Positions 43,896 to 54,566 of a stretch of 64,000 nucleotides of DNA are shown here, piece by piece (positions within the stretch are counted from its first letter, which is position 1; each line of letters starts with the position of its first letter). This stretch comes from Agrypnia vestita (Eukaryota > Arthropoda > Insecta > Trichoptera > Phryganeidae). Made by a program: the position numbers and the translations under genes. The stretch is from the NCBI GenBank assembly GCA_016648135.1, contig JADDOH010000306.1, positions 558,001 through 622,000 of the forward strand, read 5' to 3'. The notes under the pieces are model-generated. The model searched no databases. It was not told the DNA's origin and saw only the letters and a list, made by a program, of their open reading frames with translations.

Positions 43896-44339
43896 TATAT
43901 TTAGGCTTTTCTCACGAACATATATTATACATAGATTTCGTAGACGGTAATGATACCTCTATATTTTGATGTGCAGTATTAAGCAATATTCTTATTAATG
44001 TATATATTTATGTACATTAATTAGATTCTTCTGAATCGTTGCGTAGAATATGCCCGAAAATCATTTTTTTAATTTTTTAAACTACCTGCATACAAATAAA
44101 ATAAAATAAAATAAATACATATTAATTTTCATATATGTTTCTCTTATAAATAGTTTCATCTCTGTGAAACTTCTATAATTAAAATTAATCAATGAATCAT
44201 CCCTCTGGTGATAACATCCAGTAACTGTGTTCTCAGAACATACTTAAATTATAAAAAGCACTGCACTATATTTGCTTACACGTCGCTGCTTGTATGTGTA
44301 GCCTGTAGCTACCTACATCCAGGTCACAACATGTAGCTA
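43896..44339. other. AT-rich spacer
   Basis: No gene recognised. AAATAAAATA-type low complexity near 44095-44115. Confidence 0.45.
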
Positions 44340-44760
44340 TCATATATTTACGTCGTCCACGGCGCCGATTATTAACACAACACAATGCGAAGTGCGATCC
44401 ATCACTCATTTAATCAGCGTATTGAAGGGAAATAATTCAATCAGCCGGACAGCGCGTCCACCGCACGGCGGCTAACATTCCGCATCCATGTCCTACACAT
44501 TACACATGTCGGCCGGGCCGCGACGCGCGCCGGCATGCGGCATGCGGCATGCGGCATGCGGCATGCGGCCCTTATCACCAGGAAAGTATTGGAATTCGAT
44601 TGTCATCCCGTCACAAAGGTCCGTCCCGTGACTCGGAGTGGCCCATTTCGGGTGATTCGGGAATAATCGAGTTTCCCCCGCAGGGAAGAGCCGGGGAAGA
44701 CGCCGCGCATTATGTATTCTTGACAGTGGCACTAATTGCGTTATCGCTTATTGTGTTATT
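44340..44760. other. GC-rich island containing a heptamer minisatellite
   Basis: CpG-rich DNA (for example GGCCGGGCCGCGACGCGCGC) in AT-rich surroundings. Small frames on both strands have no known motif. It could be a promoter-proximal region of an unseen gene. See the heptamer repeat at 44532. Confidence 0.3.
44532..44566. repeat. (GGCATGC)5 minisatellite
   Basis: Five perfect seven-base units, each holding the palindrome GCATGC. Confidence 0.95.
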
Positions 44761-44997
44761 TCCCGGTGAAGATAAAAGGTCTGTTGGTGGTATTGTTGTA
44801 TTTATCAAAGTCTGAGACTGAAACTGGGTTTACAACTTTACGTACCAACTCCAAGCGATTGCTTGCTGGGCTCTGTAGGTACATTGCTGTTGTTTGTGGT
44901 TCGTACCTAAGAGTTTCCATAAAACATTTTTGTTCAAAATTCGAGCCTATTCTCATTGACTTGCCCTGTCATAACAATCGTGCCTTCACCCCTATTA

Positions 44998-45189
44998 TAC
45001 AGGATGTATCGTAGCTAGGAGAAAAATTTCGAAAAGTCTTCTTCATTCAATTTTGAAAAGAAAATATTCTTCAGAATATTTTTGAGTACCTATGTCCAAA
45101 TTTTTAAGAACAGAACTGGATTTTTGTTACAGGGATATCATTAATCAACTGTGGTCATTCAAGGGGAAGGAAAAAATGAAATCGTTAGA
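44998..45189 (+). repeat. Sequence starting with a CAGGATGT end motif
   Basis: TATACAGGATGTATCGTAGCTAGG at the start resembles the foldback's left end (CAGGGTGTACCAGAGCTAGC). What follows has no partner here, so only the terminus is recognised. Confidence 0.35.
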
Positions 45190-45412
45190 ACTCACATGTG
45201 AAACGTGGCGCATAATTTAAATATGTACAACTTCCAAAAATTAGTAGACATGGTATTCTATCATGGGTGGAAATGGCGAACGTTGCATGTATAAAGTGAT
45301 CACCTAAGCCAGCCATACGATAGGTCGTAAGCCCTATGTGCACCCAAAAGACTTCTTTACCTACTTTCCCATCAAAATATAGTTTCGTTTCTGTGAAACC
45401 TGTATGACATTG
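45190..45412 (+). repeat. Dispersed direct repeat, copy 2
   Basis: Partner of 7097-7325 in the same orientation, sharing GTACAACTTCC-AAAAA, TCTATCATGGGTGGA, AAGCCAGCC and ATAGGTCGTAAGCC. Confidence 0.7.
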
Positions 45413-46540
45413 TCTACTGTATACTACATTGTTTGATTAATGAAAATATTCTTAATTACGATAAATTATAGAACTCTCAAAGACGAGAAACGTGTGTGGA
45501 AGTCTTATGGCACAAGACTTATGACCTATATGATCAACGCAATATTCACCAACTCCACTATAAATATATAAAAAAAAGTTGTGTAATGTTCCAGAGCAGT
45601 TCCTTTCTTATATTTGATTATATCTTATTATTCAGCGTTTTACTACTAGCGTAGCTTATCACCTTTTCTCATTGCTTCTCTTCTTCTTCACTTGTATGTT
45701 TTTTAATGGAAAAGTTTCAAATTAAAATTTATTTACTAGTTTCCACAAATTTCAATGTATACCTGTATCTTTCTAAACTACACAATAAATGATTCAATAA
45801 ATTAATAAATTACCAAACAAGAATAATATTACAACGTAAACGATTATATTTAATTAACAAAAAATGTTTTTAAATCAGTTGATTTTCGTACAACTTATGT
45901 TTTAAAGAGACGTTTTATAAATAATAATTATTTTTTTGCTTGACTTTTTTAAACAATTTAACTTGAACAAATCAAGAGATTGAATATTATTATTTTTAAC
46001 AAAAAAATTAAAAAATAAAAATCTTCTTGATTTCAGCAATATAATCAAGATGAAGAGTATTATGTATTAAACATGTTGCATCTTTATTAAGTATGTATTT
46101 CCGCTAAAATGGTATAAATAATGACATTGTCTTGATATTTGGTGCAAATTTATGGGTTATCGACTGGCGTGATGCCTACCACCATTAACTGTAGTGTACG
46201 AGTAGCTCGGTGTTACTGAGTTTTTTTTCTAAAATATCGAATGAGTTTCGATATTTTTAATCCATCTGTATTTATTAAAAATCATAAACTTCCTGTAAAA
46301 ATAACATGAACGCCATCGGATAATTTTTGATTTTTCTGTCAGATTTTGATTTCATTATAATTTGACAGAGGGCGAAATCCTCTTACAAACATACAAACGA
46401 ACGATCATATCTACAATTTTCATCTTCTTCAGACATCTCTTTCCACTAGCCTGCTCGATTTGACTCGATCCTTTGGTCCATTATCGACAGAATAGACGCA
46501 TCTACAGCCACGATGCTTTTCTGGTAACCACAAGCTTCTC
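45413..46540. other. AT-rich spacer
   Basis: No gene recognised. Confidence 0.45.
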
Positions 46541-46999
46541 CTAATAATAATAATAATAATAATTGGATAATTTGTATAGCGCCGTTTTCGCGAAATACTC
46601 ACCTCAAGGGCGCTTTACACAGAGAAATTATTATCTTACAAGACAACTTACTGCTAGAAAAGAAAAAACTTATTTACTATTACTTATTCACTAGGTGGCA
46701 TACAAGAAGTGGAATTAAAATTGAGTACTATAATAGTTTGTAAGTCCCTGAAAGAATTATGTGTTTTCGCGGAGTGCACAATATGAGTGGAAAACATTAA
46801 CTAGCGTTGTTGTGGTCAGATTCTATAGGTTTTTATAGGATTGTCTAAATAAATGCGTCTTGAGTTGTTTTTTGAACAGTGGTAAGCTGTCTGTTTGTCT
46901 CAGTTTATTAGGTAGTTTGTTCCATAACTTTGGTCCAGCCACCGCGAAAGCATTCAATTTACCGAAATATCTCTGTTTTCAGTGTTTCTTGCCATTTCA
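46541..46999 (-). mobile_element. CR1/L2-type LINE 3' end with a coding tail and (ATT)n tail
   Basis: Minus strand: a frame from about 46999 to the stop at 46823 reads YFGKLNAFAVAGPKLWNKLP, then NKLRQTDSLPLFKKQLKTHL. That is the standard C-terminus of CR1/L2/Jockey-group LINEs (AVAGPKLWN-LP--LR---SL--FK--LK--L). About 280 bases of 3' UTR follow, including GGCGCTATACAAATTATCC, and the element ends in ATT/AAT trinucleotide repeats (46541-46562). A GCGCTATA-AAAT box plus short tandem tail is typical of this group. The element is 5'-truncated and lacks the RT core. The coding tail is well preserved. Confidence 0.8.
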
Positions 47000-47009
47000 A
47001 ATGGTTGAA

Positions 47010-47809
47010 ACCGAACCCGGTTAGGCCAAACATCTATTTTCGAGTAAATAGCTTAGGTATGTTCTGATTTTCAGAAAGTTTCTATAGTTTCTGTCTGGGT
47101 AAAATTTAAATACGGAAAATTCTTAATATAATTAGAGAGTAATCTGCTTCTGGTTTGTGAAGTTCAAGGCTAAGCTTTTAAGAGTATAAACTGTTGAAAC
47201 GTGCGTACCAGAAGCGTGCGTTCTGTACAGTAAAAAAGCTGTGCCTAACTTATTAATACTTCCGGCAAACAAATCTGATTAATGAATCTAACTAAGATCG
47301 TGTTGTTTTTCAAATTACTCTTTTGATAATGATAAACATCAACTCAACAATGTGTTTTATGTTTGAGACAAATTTTTTACTACTCGAGTTTCGAGAGTAT
47401 CAGAATATAAATAAAATATAATTAAACTCATGTAGAGATAACATTGTTTATATTTTCCATCCGCTAATCATCATTTATTAATGATCATCATGAATAATCT
47501 CTACAATATTAACGCCAATACTATGTTGCATGCATTGTCTATGCGTTAAAATTCCAAAATTATGCGCGGCACTACTATTTCCACGTCAGAATTTTATTTA
47601 TTTATAAAACTGCAGCAGATATCCACAATATTTATTTTTATTTCCATTGACTACTTTAATCTTATGAGAGCAACTGACTCGATAGAGTGTCAGAGTATTT
47701 GATGAAACTAACAAATATTGTAGAAAAGGTTTAGTAAGATATTCATTAATTAAATTGTTATTATGATCTGGGACTCTAGTGTGAACGTGCCCTCAAGCGG
47801 GTCGACTAA
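47010..47809. other. AT-rich spacer
   Basis: No gene recognised. The first hundred bases may hold more decayed LINE sequence. Confidence 0.4.
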
Positions 47810-48033
47810 TCGGGGGTCCTACCAAGAGCCCGACAAGTGACATCAAACACGAAGAACGAAACTTCCAGCGCGGGCGGTCGAAGCACATACCGCCCACCTG
47901 CGCCATTCGCGACCGTTTGACCATTTATATGCATTTAGTTACGTTACTCAAACTGACTTCTAGCATTTATATTGTAATCGCACCCTGCACATATCGAGTT
48001 ATCCGAAATTAACTAAAGTGAATATACCAACCA
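47810..48033 (+). repeat. Dispersed repeat, copy 2 (partner at 10.37-10.58 kb)
   Basis: A GC-rich start followed by ATATGCATTTAGTTACGTTA, ATTTATATTGTAATCGCACC and GTGAATATACCAA matches the 10.4 kb copy in order. The family is unknown. Confidence 0.5.
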
Positions 48034-48097
48034 TCAGTATTGTAACGTAATTATGGAATTCGGAGAAATTTACTCACGATCCGCATCCCTTGTAATA

Positions 48098-48591
48098 TCT
48101 CACTTTGGAAGAACACTATGGAAGGATCGAGAACGGCCTACAGCAATCTAGGATTATCGAAAACATTCGGGAAATACCTGGAACAACCTACAAGCGACGG
48201 GAACCTTCTCCTAAATACTAGAAAACAATAAAATATTGTAGGAGGTTCTAAACATAACGTATATAAAGCTGCACCGCGCTGCGTAATGGGGAGTGGTTTT
48301 GACATTTAGATGGGTGCGAAGTGAGCCGTGGGACGACGGCGGCGTGCCCAACGTGGAATTTCCGAGCGAAATATTTTACCGATGCAAATGCAAAATGCAA
48401 TGCAAAAATTGGATGGAATGTTGAATAAAGTGTTCACAGCTATAACAAAATAGTGTGATTTAAAGAATATAGTTAATTTTGATTCGTGTTAAGTGAGTTT
48501 GTACATTTAATAATTAATTAATCACTAATTAATAAATCGCTAATTCATTTACAATATTTTCATTTGCCTCTTAAAGCCAGGACCCGTGACA
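48098..48591 (+). mobile_element. Solo LTR, family 1, copy B
   Basis: Plus strand. CTCACTTTGGAAGAACA and GGATCGAGAACGG align to the 5' end of the copy at 57419. A TATA box (TATATAAA, 48261), GTTTTGACATTTAG, GGACGACGGCGGCGTGCCC, a poly(A) signal (AATAAAGTGTTCAC, 48424) and an AT-rich tail ending CCCGTGACA (48591) follow in the family's order. The TG expected at the 5' end is TC. No second LTR or internal region follows, so recombination to a solo LTR is likely. A target duplication is not evident. Confidence 0.7.
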
Positions 48592-48859
48592 TTATTGTAC
48601 ATTGCACCTTCCTCACTGACTTTTCACACGTTACACTACAGCCCTAAATCCATCGTGATATATTATACAACACGACATTATATATAAGACACAAATACAA
48701 AATGGTGACCATCTTCACAAACTCTGCCAAATTGTTAATCGTGGAATTCCACCCAATAACAATCGAAAACATTAACTCTTAAACATAAATATTAATAAAA
48801 ACGCGAATATCAATTATCGATACAAATACAAATAGGTATGTAATATTTTTAAATATAAA
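48592..48859. other. Spacer
   Basis: No feature recognised. Confidence 0.4.
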
Positions 48860-49355
48860 AAAATCAAACTCAAACATATTTTCGAGAACAAAAAGATAAC
48901 AATTTGCCTAAAAAAAGTCTTTGAATCGTGCATATTGCCAGTAACGACGTATTCAGTTGAGATAATGGCTTTTACAAAGAAAAGTGTAGAAAAGCTCAAA
49001 TGCACGCAACGATTCATGGAGAGATCCATGCTTGGAGTAAGCCTAAGAGATGAAATTAGGGGCAGAACTAGAGTAGTGGATATCATGGATCAAGTAGCGA
49101 AGCTAAAAGAGCAATGGGCAGAGCATGTTGTAAGGCAGGATGCTACAAGATGGACTCCCAGAGTTCTGAAGTGGAGACCTTGGGAGAATAAAAGAGGCGT
49201 CGGAAGACCTCTAAAGTGATGGGCCTACTGTATAACCGCTGTGGGGGGGAAGAAATGGCTACAATTAGCAAATGACAAGGGAGGATGGAAGGGTATGGAA
49301 AAGGCCTGTATCCAGCTGTGGATAGATGAAGGCTGAAGAGGAAGATTTTAATAAG
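48860..49355 (+). mobile_element. RTE-like retrotransposon C-terminus (family 2, copy A)
   Basis: The open frame to 49219 reads ITICLKKVFESCILPVTTY, then FTKKSVEKL, RSMLGVSLRDEIR, AKLKEQWAEHVVRQD and RGVGRPLK before the stop. This is the region after the RT domain in a very common insect non-LTR family (LPV-TYG-ETW, then MLGVSLRD, then Q--WAGHV-R, then R--GRP--RW), usually placed with RTE-like elements. The 3' UTR continues to about 49350 with GGCCTGTATCCAGCTGTGG and GATGAAGGCTGAAGAGGAAG. Copy B, in inverted orientation, lies 670 bp away. Confidence 0.75.
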
Positions 49356-50023
49356 ATTTATTATTAATAACGGTAAAACAAGCCAGAAAATTGGAATAAT
49401 AATAAGTTACAAAGTAACTAATCAGTTATTAATGGATGAACCAATTTAATACCCTTAATTAAGATTGTTATGAAATGATTCGGAATCTGTCATCGCTTTG
49501 AATTAATTGAAGGAATGCTCTGCTCCGAGACCGCAGACAGATTCGTGAAATGGCCTCCCCCGGATCCCGCCGACCGCAGCCTCCCTCGAAAGGATAAGCA
49601 GAAGGATGGAGAAATGGAGATCTACATCAGACAGTCAATTAATTTCTGCTATGGCAGACAAATGAAGTGGTTTAGAGAACTGTAGGAGAGATTCATGCAG
49701 GGATTTTCAACGTTTTTATTAATTCACGGTGAGTTATAATACTTTAATTCTCTTGGCGACTTGCTCCATTAAATTAAAGTAACATATAAAAGTATAGGAG
49801 CGTATTCTTTATTATTATTTGTATTAAACTACTTTTAAATAAATTACTCCAAATTAAATGCTGAAACTGGGACTATTGCAAAACTCTTCAGTTATGTAGA
49901 AGTTTTTGTCACTATCATTTGTCTTCATAGGTTGTCAACATCTTTACAATCCATCATGATTCTTGGCCTCCCCAAGTCCTCTGATTTCTATCATCATTTT
50001 CTTCTTCTTCCACAGCCTTCATC
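49356..50023. other. Spacer between two inverted RTE-like copies
   Basis: AT-rich with a GC-richer patch near 49520-49620. No gene recognised. Confidence 0.45.
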
Positions 50024-50530
50024 TCTCTATTGCTGGATATAGGCCTCTTCCATCCCCTTCCATCCTTCCTTGATATTTGCTAAGTGTAGCCATTTCTTCA
50101 CCTCCACAGCGGCTATATCGTCGCCCCGTCTCTTTTGAGGTCTTCCGACGCCTCTTTTATTTTCCCAAGGTCTCCATTTCAGAACTCTGGGAGTCCATCT
50201 TGTAGCATCTTGCTTTACAACATGTGCTGCCTATTGACGTGTTAGCTTCGCAACATGCTCTATGATATCCACTACTCTAGTTCTGCGCCTAATTTCATCA
50301 TTTCTAATCTCTTAGGCTTACGCCAAGCATGGAACTCTCCATGGATCGTTGTGTGCTTTTGAGCTTTTCTACACTTTTCTTTGTAAGGGCCATCGTCTCC
50401 ACGCCATACGTCATCACTGGCAGCATTTGATTTCTATCATACGCTGTTTTTTTCAGTCCTAGATATGAATATCTTTGAAAATATTGTCGCTCCACTTTGG
50501 ACTTCCCAAGATCCTGCGCCATATCTGTAT
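50024..50530 (-). mobile_element. RTE-like retrotransposon C-terminus (family 2, copy B)
   Basis: Minus strand: SKVERQYFQRYSYLGLKKT, LPVMTYGVETMALTKKSVE and SSMLGVSLRD are open to about 50304. After a frame change the same text as copy A continues (TTCTGAAATGGAGACCTTGG, then AGGTCTTCCGACGCCTC on the plus strand) to the 3' end near 50024. The invariant TYGVET is better kept here than in copy A. The two copies point toward each other and could form a long inverted repeat. Confidence 0.75.
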
Positions 50531-51003
50531 AAATATAAATTTCACGTAAATATAAGCGAAACAATTATCAAATTAGTAATGTTAATATCACTCAGAAGTT
50601 AAACTAGTTTATCGCCCGAAGGTGTTTATCACGAGGCCAAATAATTAAAGAATTTCTCCAGGCTGCCTACGGACGGAACGTGTAGGTATTAAAAATACCC
50701 TTCGTTACCAATTTATTTGCGAAGTGGGACACGTGTACTTACGCCCTGACCTTCGGGCCATAAAGGTTCCTTAATAACCCGCCCCCACCCCTCGGTGCGG
50801 GGTCTTGCGTAAAAGCTCTCTCTATTCCTCCTGTGTCCCGGGAAATAAAAGATCCTTTTCCATATAAAAAGTTACAACCGCTACTAAGCTGTAAAAACGT
50901 TAGTTGAATTCGCAAAATCGGTATCTTTAAATGTAGCAGTTCTGACCAGTGGCAGCTACATAATACTGCGCTGCCGGCTGAATCAAATCAATATATATAT
51001 ATA
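50531..51003. other. Spacer
   Basis: No gene recognised. 50735-50830 is GC-richer. A TA microsatellite begins near 50992. Confidence 0.4.
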
Positions 51004-51320
51004 TCTATATATATTATATATAATATATATATAATATATAAATACATATATAAAGAAACCCGTGTTTCCCTACCCGCCAAGTTTTCTCCACAACCAGCCA
51101 CAACCACCCACCGGTGATTATGGTGATGGATAGCCCTTGGTGTCACATCGAAAATGTGCGAGTTTGGTGGAGGTGGCTGTGCGTGGGTGGGAGTGGGTGA
51201 CGAAAATGTGCTTTCTAGTACATTGTTTTGTTATGGGAAGGCCGCAAATGCTTCAGATTGTTTCAAAATAGGCGTGCCGACTGTGTCGGTAAGTCTATAA
51301 GGTTCCGGAAAACCTACTCT

Positions 51321-51365
51321 AGAAAGTTCTGGAAGGAGAGGTTCTAGAAAATTCCAGAAAGTTCT
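51321..51365. promoter_or_regulatory. Heat-shock-element array, copy 2, first cluster
   Basis: GAA 51322, TTC 51327 and GAA 51332, then one imperfect slot (AGA 51337), then TTC 51342, GAA 51347, TTC 51352, GAA 51357 and TTC 51362, all at five-base steps. Confidence 0.7.
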
Positions 51366-51431
51366 ATGAGGTTCTAAATTGAGTGGCGAAATGTGTCGGT
51401 GTGTCTATAAGGTTCCTGTACATTCGATAAA

Positions 51432-51477
51432 TTTCTTGAAAGTTCTGGAAGGAGAATGTTCTAGAAGGTTCGTGAAA
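51432..51477. promoter_or_regulatory. Heat-shock-element array, copy 2, second cluster
   Basis: TTC 51433, GAA 51438, TTC 51443 and GAA 51448, then a one-base phase shift, then GAA 51454, TTC 51459, GAA 51464, TTC 51469 and GAA 51474. Confidence 0.7.
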
Positions 51478-51544
51478 ACATTCCAAAACGATCCAAACAG
51501 TGTACTAAAAATCTACGCGTGTGAAGTCGCGCGGACACAGCTAG

Positions 51545-51904
51545 TGCTTAATATTATCCATAATCAAAGACAGTACATTCTACGAAAAACTTTAATGTTC
51601 CTCACTTATGAAGTATTTTAAAGATTTTTATTTTATCTGTAATAAATGTTACAAATACATAAATATGCTTGTATGACCTAGCGGTAAACCGCTATCCTAT
51701 TGATTAGCCTCCGAGTCAGTTTACCATTCCGCATTCATGCAGATAAGTCGTAGAGTTTGTCTTGGTATGAGACTATTGAAGATAATAAAGGTAAAATGGA
51801 ATAAAAATGCGTACTTACGATTTTACACTGAAATTGTGTATCAAAAATCAAATTACAAAGGTTAGAGTTATTAGTTAAAGTAGTTAAAGTAACAAATGTT
51901 TAGT
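51545..51904. other. Spacer
   Basis: No gene recognised. A vaguely tRNA-like stretch near 51670-51760 was not convincing. Confidence 0.4.
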
Positions 51905-52060
51905 TAGGTTCATCATCATCACTCTTGGCTCTACAGCCCTTGGTGGGTCTTGGCCTTCTCAAGAGTATTTCCCATCTGACCACTGATCTCGATCTTGTAC
52001 CAGCTCTCTCCAATTCTGGATCTCCAAGGCAATTTGAGAACACTGTCGCTCCATCCATAC
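51905..52060 (-). repeat. Dispersed repeat 3' end with ATG tail (partner at 63.9 kb)
   Basis: TTGGCTCTACAGCCCTTGGT then GGGTCTTGGCC on the plus strand matches GTTGGCTCTACAACCTC and TGGGTCTTGGCC at 63930-63963. In both the block is preceded by TCATCATCATCAC-like trinucleotides, which read on the minus strand would be the tandem tail of a retroelement 3' end, as in RTE-like families. Confidence 0.5.
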
Positions 52061-52320
52061 AGTGCGGTTACCTACTGATTAATTAATTATAAAGCAATCG
52101 CCAGATTTGAAGCGGGAGAGAATGTGGTGAGATCGAGGAGTTTAAATAATGATGACCATTAAAAAAAATAAAGAAGAAGAAGTGTTTGCCATCTCTAAGC
52201 TCGGAGCAGAAGAGTACAAATGAATGAGAAGTAGTTAATTGGCGATATATGAGGGGTACCTTTATCTAGAGAATATAGCAGTGGAAAGACAAATGTTGAT
52301 GATGATGATATGATGAAGTA
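52061..52320 (+). repeat. Possible retroelement 3' ends with GAA and GAT tails
   Basis: AAATAAAGAAGAAGAAG near 52165 and GATGATGATGATATGATG near 52297 look like short tandem tails ending two retroelement fragments. The sequence before them (RFEAGENVVRSRSL in one frame) is too short to place. Confidence 0.3.
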
Positions 52321-54566
52321 CACAAAACACGAGTACATTACTTATGCTACACCCATAAGATTTTCCTTAATACTATTTTTGTGGTTTTAAATGTTCAAAC
52401 CAGCGTTTTTTTATTTAGATATTTTCGGTAGCCGCCATTGGTATTAATCCGCTTTTGTATGTGGAGTGAGGATTATATCGTACTGAAAATATATTATGAG
52501 AATTTTTAATACAGTTAAATAAAGGCAGAGATATCGAATTGACCTTACCGATAAGGGATATACATATAATATTATGTAAATCTTTGTACTTTAAGATTGT
52601 ACATTTTATATTTTAGCAGTGGCGTGGTATCTGACTAGGTAGGGGCTATTTAATATATATAAAAAAATTGGATATTTATTTTTTCCTAATTTGCACCATA
52701 AATATGACCTAGAAATTTTACTAGTTATTTTGAAGTACGCAACGAGAATAAGAGTCAAACATCACGAGAGACAATCACATGAAATATTATTTAATTTCGT
52801 TAATTTTTAATTTTATTAAAAGAAGTTCTTAGAAATTAATAATTGTATTTTAACTTTGTTGTAGTTCATATTTCCTAATGGGAGTTGTAATGGGTCGAGC
52901 AGAGCTCTAAAAAACAGCTTCCAGGAAAATTGTAGATTAAGCCCAAATCGCTGACAGATCAAATTCAGTCACTAATCAGATAATCACATAAGTGGCGTAC
53001 AGATGGGAATAATCACCTTAATAAGCTCATCTGGGTTAACCGTGGACCAGCTATTACAGTTTTTACACCATCTTCATTTTATATAAAATTTTCATTAATA
53101 TATTTTTTTTAAATGGCCCCCAAAACTTCACCGGTACACCCGGCACTCCTTGCGATGTTAAAATTGTACATTTTGTTTATTTTTTCGTACGTTTAACTCA
53201 ACTTTAAATAGTTCCCATCAAAACTAGTTCCACTTGAACCATATCGACAACTGGTTCGTGATCCAATTAACTCTCAAAGAAGTATTTTTAGACTGCCTGC
53301 GATTATCTTAAAGTACTTTAATAATTAGTCCAGTCAATGATACTTGAACACAAGTTTTATTAATAATTAATAATATTTTTAATAGAGCTCTTCGATTCTC
53401 AGAAATAATAAATTTTGCCACTGAGTAAACTGTTTAAGAAAACTTCTTATTATTATTACTATTATTATGATTATTATTATTATAAAAAGATTATTTTGGA
53501 TAATGCCTGTATAAAATGATGTCCATCGAACGATCCACGGGGAATCCGCATTCCTGAAGATGAACCTAAACTGGTTCAGGCATTTCCGGAATATCACATT
53601 ATCCATCTTAGGTTGAGGTGGTTCTCATCATTAAGCTTTAAAAAAAGATAAATGTATAAAAACATACGAGTAAATCATCTCTCACAAGAATATAACAAGA
53701 TATAGACATGATTACTTATAAAATTATATTTTTAGGTACCTATATATAACACGCACATGAGTTTGAGGTGCATATCGACGGATGAAGTAATTTCTGTGAT
53801 GAAACTCTTGAATCTCGCTTAAAAAACAGTTTTGCATGCTGAATCTTTCATTGTCAATTGAATTTGATATGGAGAACCAATTGACCAACTGATGAATGCA
53901 ATGAACCTAATCTCAGAGCTTCGTAAGCAAACTTTTATCCGTCTTCGTGTGAACATTAATAGACTTAATGAATTGTGAAAATTAATATACATAATATTTC
54001 TAGAAAAAAATATCAATTTTCGAATTAACAGCTCTAATCTTCTCTCTAAATATATCTTATGGTCATTCAAAACACATATTTTATAACGATAACACGAGAA
54101 CAAACTACCACATACACTCATCACTACCGAGACTTTACAGAAGGGGCAATGAGTACATTGAGTTTTTTGATGTATTTCATGACAGCATGACTGCTTTCAA
54201 AAGAACCATGCAGTCGATTCTGAGACAGCGATAATTTTTATAATAACATACGCTAATGTTTCACTGTTTTACTCCTAGGCTTGTTGAATTCTTCATTTTT
54301 TGCATCGTATGCCGTTTTATTCAATTAATTTTTTGTGTAAATTTTTTATCAAAATGCTTTTCATATTTTGAGTTATTTTAAAATGTGTACTGCCTATATG
54401 ATGATTACTTTTATTGCGTTATTGTGCATTTTTCAATACTGTTTAATCTCCAATGATTTGTTTAGTAAACACATCATTAGAGATTTTTTTCATTTGCCGT
54501 CAACAAGAACATTTGCCGTCAATTAATGAGCTACAGGAAATAAAATAAATAAATTGCCAGTACTTA
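52321..54566. other. About 2.2 kb AT-rich spacer
   Basis: No gene recognised. A TTATTATTATTACTATTA-type low-complexity run lies near 53445-53485. Confidence 0.45.

Larger units (their letters stand above)
51004..51544 (+). mobile_element. Helitron-like element, family B, copy 2
   Basis: A TC at 51004 followed by TATATATATTATATA may be the 5' end. AAAGAAACCCGTGTTTCCCT and text shared with copy 1 follow, and the element closes in CTACGCGTGTGAAG, GCGCGGACACAG and CTAG before T. Heat-shock-like pentamers are even denser than in copy 1. An open frame (51379-51621) across the end is fortuitous. No Rep/helicase sequence is present. Confidence 0.6.

Noticed and set aside
46541..46562. Stand-alone AAT microsatellite
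   Set aside because: It is better read as the 3' tail of the adjacent minus-strand LINE.
48098..48260. Heat-shock elements in LTR family 1
   Set aside because: A few GAA/TTC pairs at five-base spacing occur (for example TTCGGGAA near 48169), but no run of three or more is conserved across the copies.
51665..51760. SINE or tRNA-like sequence (ATGACCTAGCGGTAAACCGC)
   Set aside because: A-box flavour only; no convincing B box or partner copy.
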